Assembly (NCBI GenBank): GCA_964506935.1
Contig: CAZDOD010000161.1
Location: forward strand, 1-6,674
Direction: 5' to 3'
DNA from: CAZDOD01 sp964506935
GTDB lineage: Bacteria > Desulfobacterota > Zymogenia > Zymogenales > Zymogenaceae
Length of the DNA stretch: 6,674 nt
Shown: positions 6,130 to 6,674 of the stretch, one piece after another
Layout: each line of letters opens with the position of its first letter
Position numbering within the stretch: the first letter of the stretch is position 1
The notes under the pieces: generated by a model
Databases searched by the model: none
Seen by the model: the letters and a program-made list of their open reading frames with translations, nothing else
What the model was told of the DNA's origin: nothing
Program-made: the position numbers and the translations under genes

Positions 6130-6674
6130 TTATTTTCCTTCCGGCGACGGTTTTTTCTTTTCAGCTTTTTGTTCGGTTTTCGATTTTGTAAATAGCTCGC
6201 CGATCCCACCAATACTACCCAAGACACCGGATGCCTCGTACGGCAAAAATATCTTCGTTGCCTCTCCCTCGGCAATATTTCCAAGTGTCTCGAGATACTT
6301 TATGGCGATCAGGTCGTTTGTCGGATTTCCCTTATGGATTGCTCCAAAGACCGTCTCTATGGCCTCTCCCTCGCCCTGGGCTATGGCGACCCTCTTATAT
6401 TTCTCGGCGTCGGCGACCTTTTTTATCGCCTCGGCATCGCCCTCGGCCTTGAGGATGGCAGACTGCTTGTGACCCTCGGCCTCGAGGATCATAGCACGCC
6501 TGTCTCGCTCGGCTTTCATCTGGCGGTGCATCGCCTCGGTCACGTCAGCTGGGGGCTCTATCCTCTGGAGCTCGACCCTCGTCACCCTCGTCCCCCACTT
6601 ATCGGTGGCGTCGTCCAATATCTCCCTGAGCTTGGTGTTGATAAGCTCCCTTGATGTGAGAGACTCGTCGAGGG
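6130..6674 (-). CDS. SPFH/band 7 (stomatin/slipin-like) membrane-scaffold protein, N-terminal part outside window
   Basis: The minus strand is open from the right edge to TAA 6130, showing the last 180 residues. The start and the expected N-terminal membrane anchor lie beyond the window. A TTG at 6618 opens an internal stretch but is not the start, because family sequence continues upstream of it (LDESLTSREL...LREILDDATDKWG). The visible part begins in the band 7 domain with WGTRVTRVELQRIEPP (26-41). It is followed by the AERDRRAMILEAEG coiled coil (54-67) with repeated AEG units, the conserved-type C-terminal region (about 105-160), and a Lys/Glu-rich tail ending at 180. SPFH proteins form large oligomeric rings on membranes and act in microdomain organisation or protease control. 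This one is closest in pattern to the slipin/paraslipin group, often paired with nfeD. No nfeD is seen on its downstream side; it could lie upstream, outside the window. Confidence 0.92.
   Translation of the reverse strand, partial: LDESLTSRELINTKLREILDDATDKWGTRVTRVELQRIEPPADVTEAMHRQMKAERDRRAMILEAEGHKQSAILKAEGDAEAIKKVADAEKYKRVAIAQGEGEAIETVFGAIHKGNPTNDLIAIKYLETLGNIAEGEATKIFLPYEASGVLGSIGGIGELFTKSKTEQKAEKKKPSPEGK

Noticed and set aside
6080..6472. Plus-strand open frame of 130 codons
   Set aside because: It is antisense to the SPFH gene, whose band 7 and coiled-coil motifs are unambiguous. Its beginning lies in AT-rich intergenic DNA without a ribosome site.
6250..6545. Recurring CCTCGGC-like short repeats
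   Set aside because: They are explained by the repeated Ala-Glu-Gly codons of the SPFH coiled coil on the minus strand and are not an independent DNA repeat.

Overview
The window looks like ordinary chromosomal DNA from a bacterium. It has Shine-Dalgarno led genes, sigma-70-like promoters, an intrinsic terminator, and coding regions that are moderately GC-rich with frequent ATA and AGA/AGG codons. Intergenic stretches are clearly more AT-rich. Codon style and gene content would suit an anaerobic Desulfobacterota/Deltaproteobacteria-type organism, but this is a weak impression because no marker gene is present. I see no mobile element, tRNA, rRNA or CRISPR array.

Layout. (1) Positions 1-3204, minus strand: a two-gene operon. 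A thiamine diphosphate (ThDP) dependent enzyme of the acetolactate synthase/IolD superfamily is followed after 22 bases by an aldehyde dehydrogenase of the succinate-semialdehyde dehydrogenase (GabD) type, whose 3' end is cut by the left edge. (2) Positions 3205-3457: a 253-base AT-rich divergent intergenic region with candidate promoters for both sides. (3) Positions 3458-4342, plus strand: an alpha/beta hydrolase of the monoacylglycerol lipase/lysophospholipase type, closed by a good intrinsic terminator. (4) Positions 4465-5889, minus strand: a compact three-gene operon that reads, in transcription order, small two-helix membrane protein, EamA/DMT-family transporter, ABM-fold protein. A strong promoter lies upstream, with a perfect 7+1+7 palindrome over its -35 box. 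(5) Positions 6130-6674, minus strand: the C-terminal part of an SPFH/band 7 (stomatin-like) protein, whose 5' end is cut by the right edge.

How the genes may work together. The clearest functional pairing is the ThDP enzyme with the aldehyde dehydrogenase. A ThDP enzyme can decarboxylate a 2-oxo acid to an aldehyde, which an NAD(P)-dependent dehydrogenase then oxidises to the acid. The dehydrogenase keeps both arginines that bind the substrate carboxylate in human SSADH. One testable reading is therefore a 2-oxoglutarate to succinate semialdehyde to succinate route, like the adjacent pair known from Synechococcus sp. PCC 7002. The ThDP enzyme also has IolD-like features, so its substrate stays open. 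The transporter operon looks like a small regulated export or uptake unit of unknown substrate. The hydrolase and the SPFH protein appear to be independent units.
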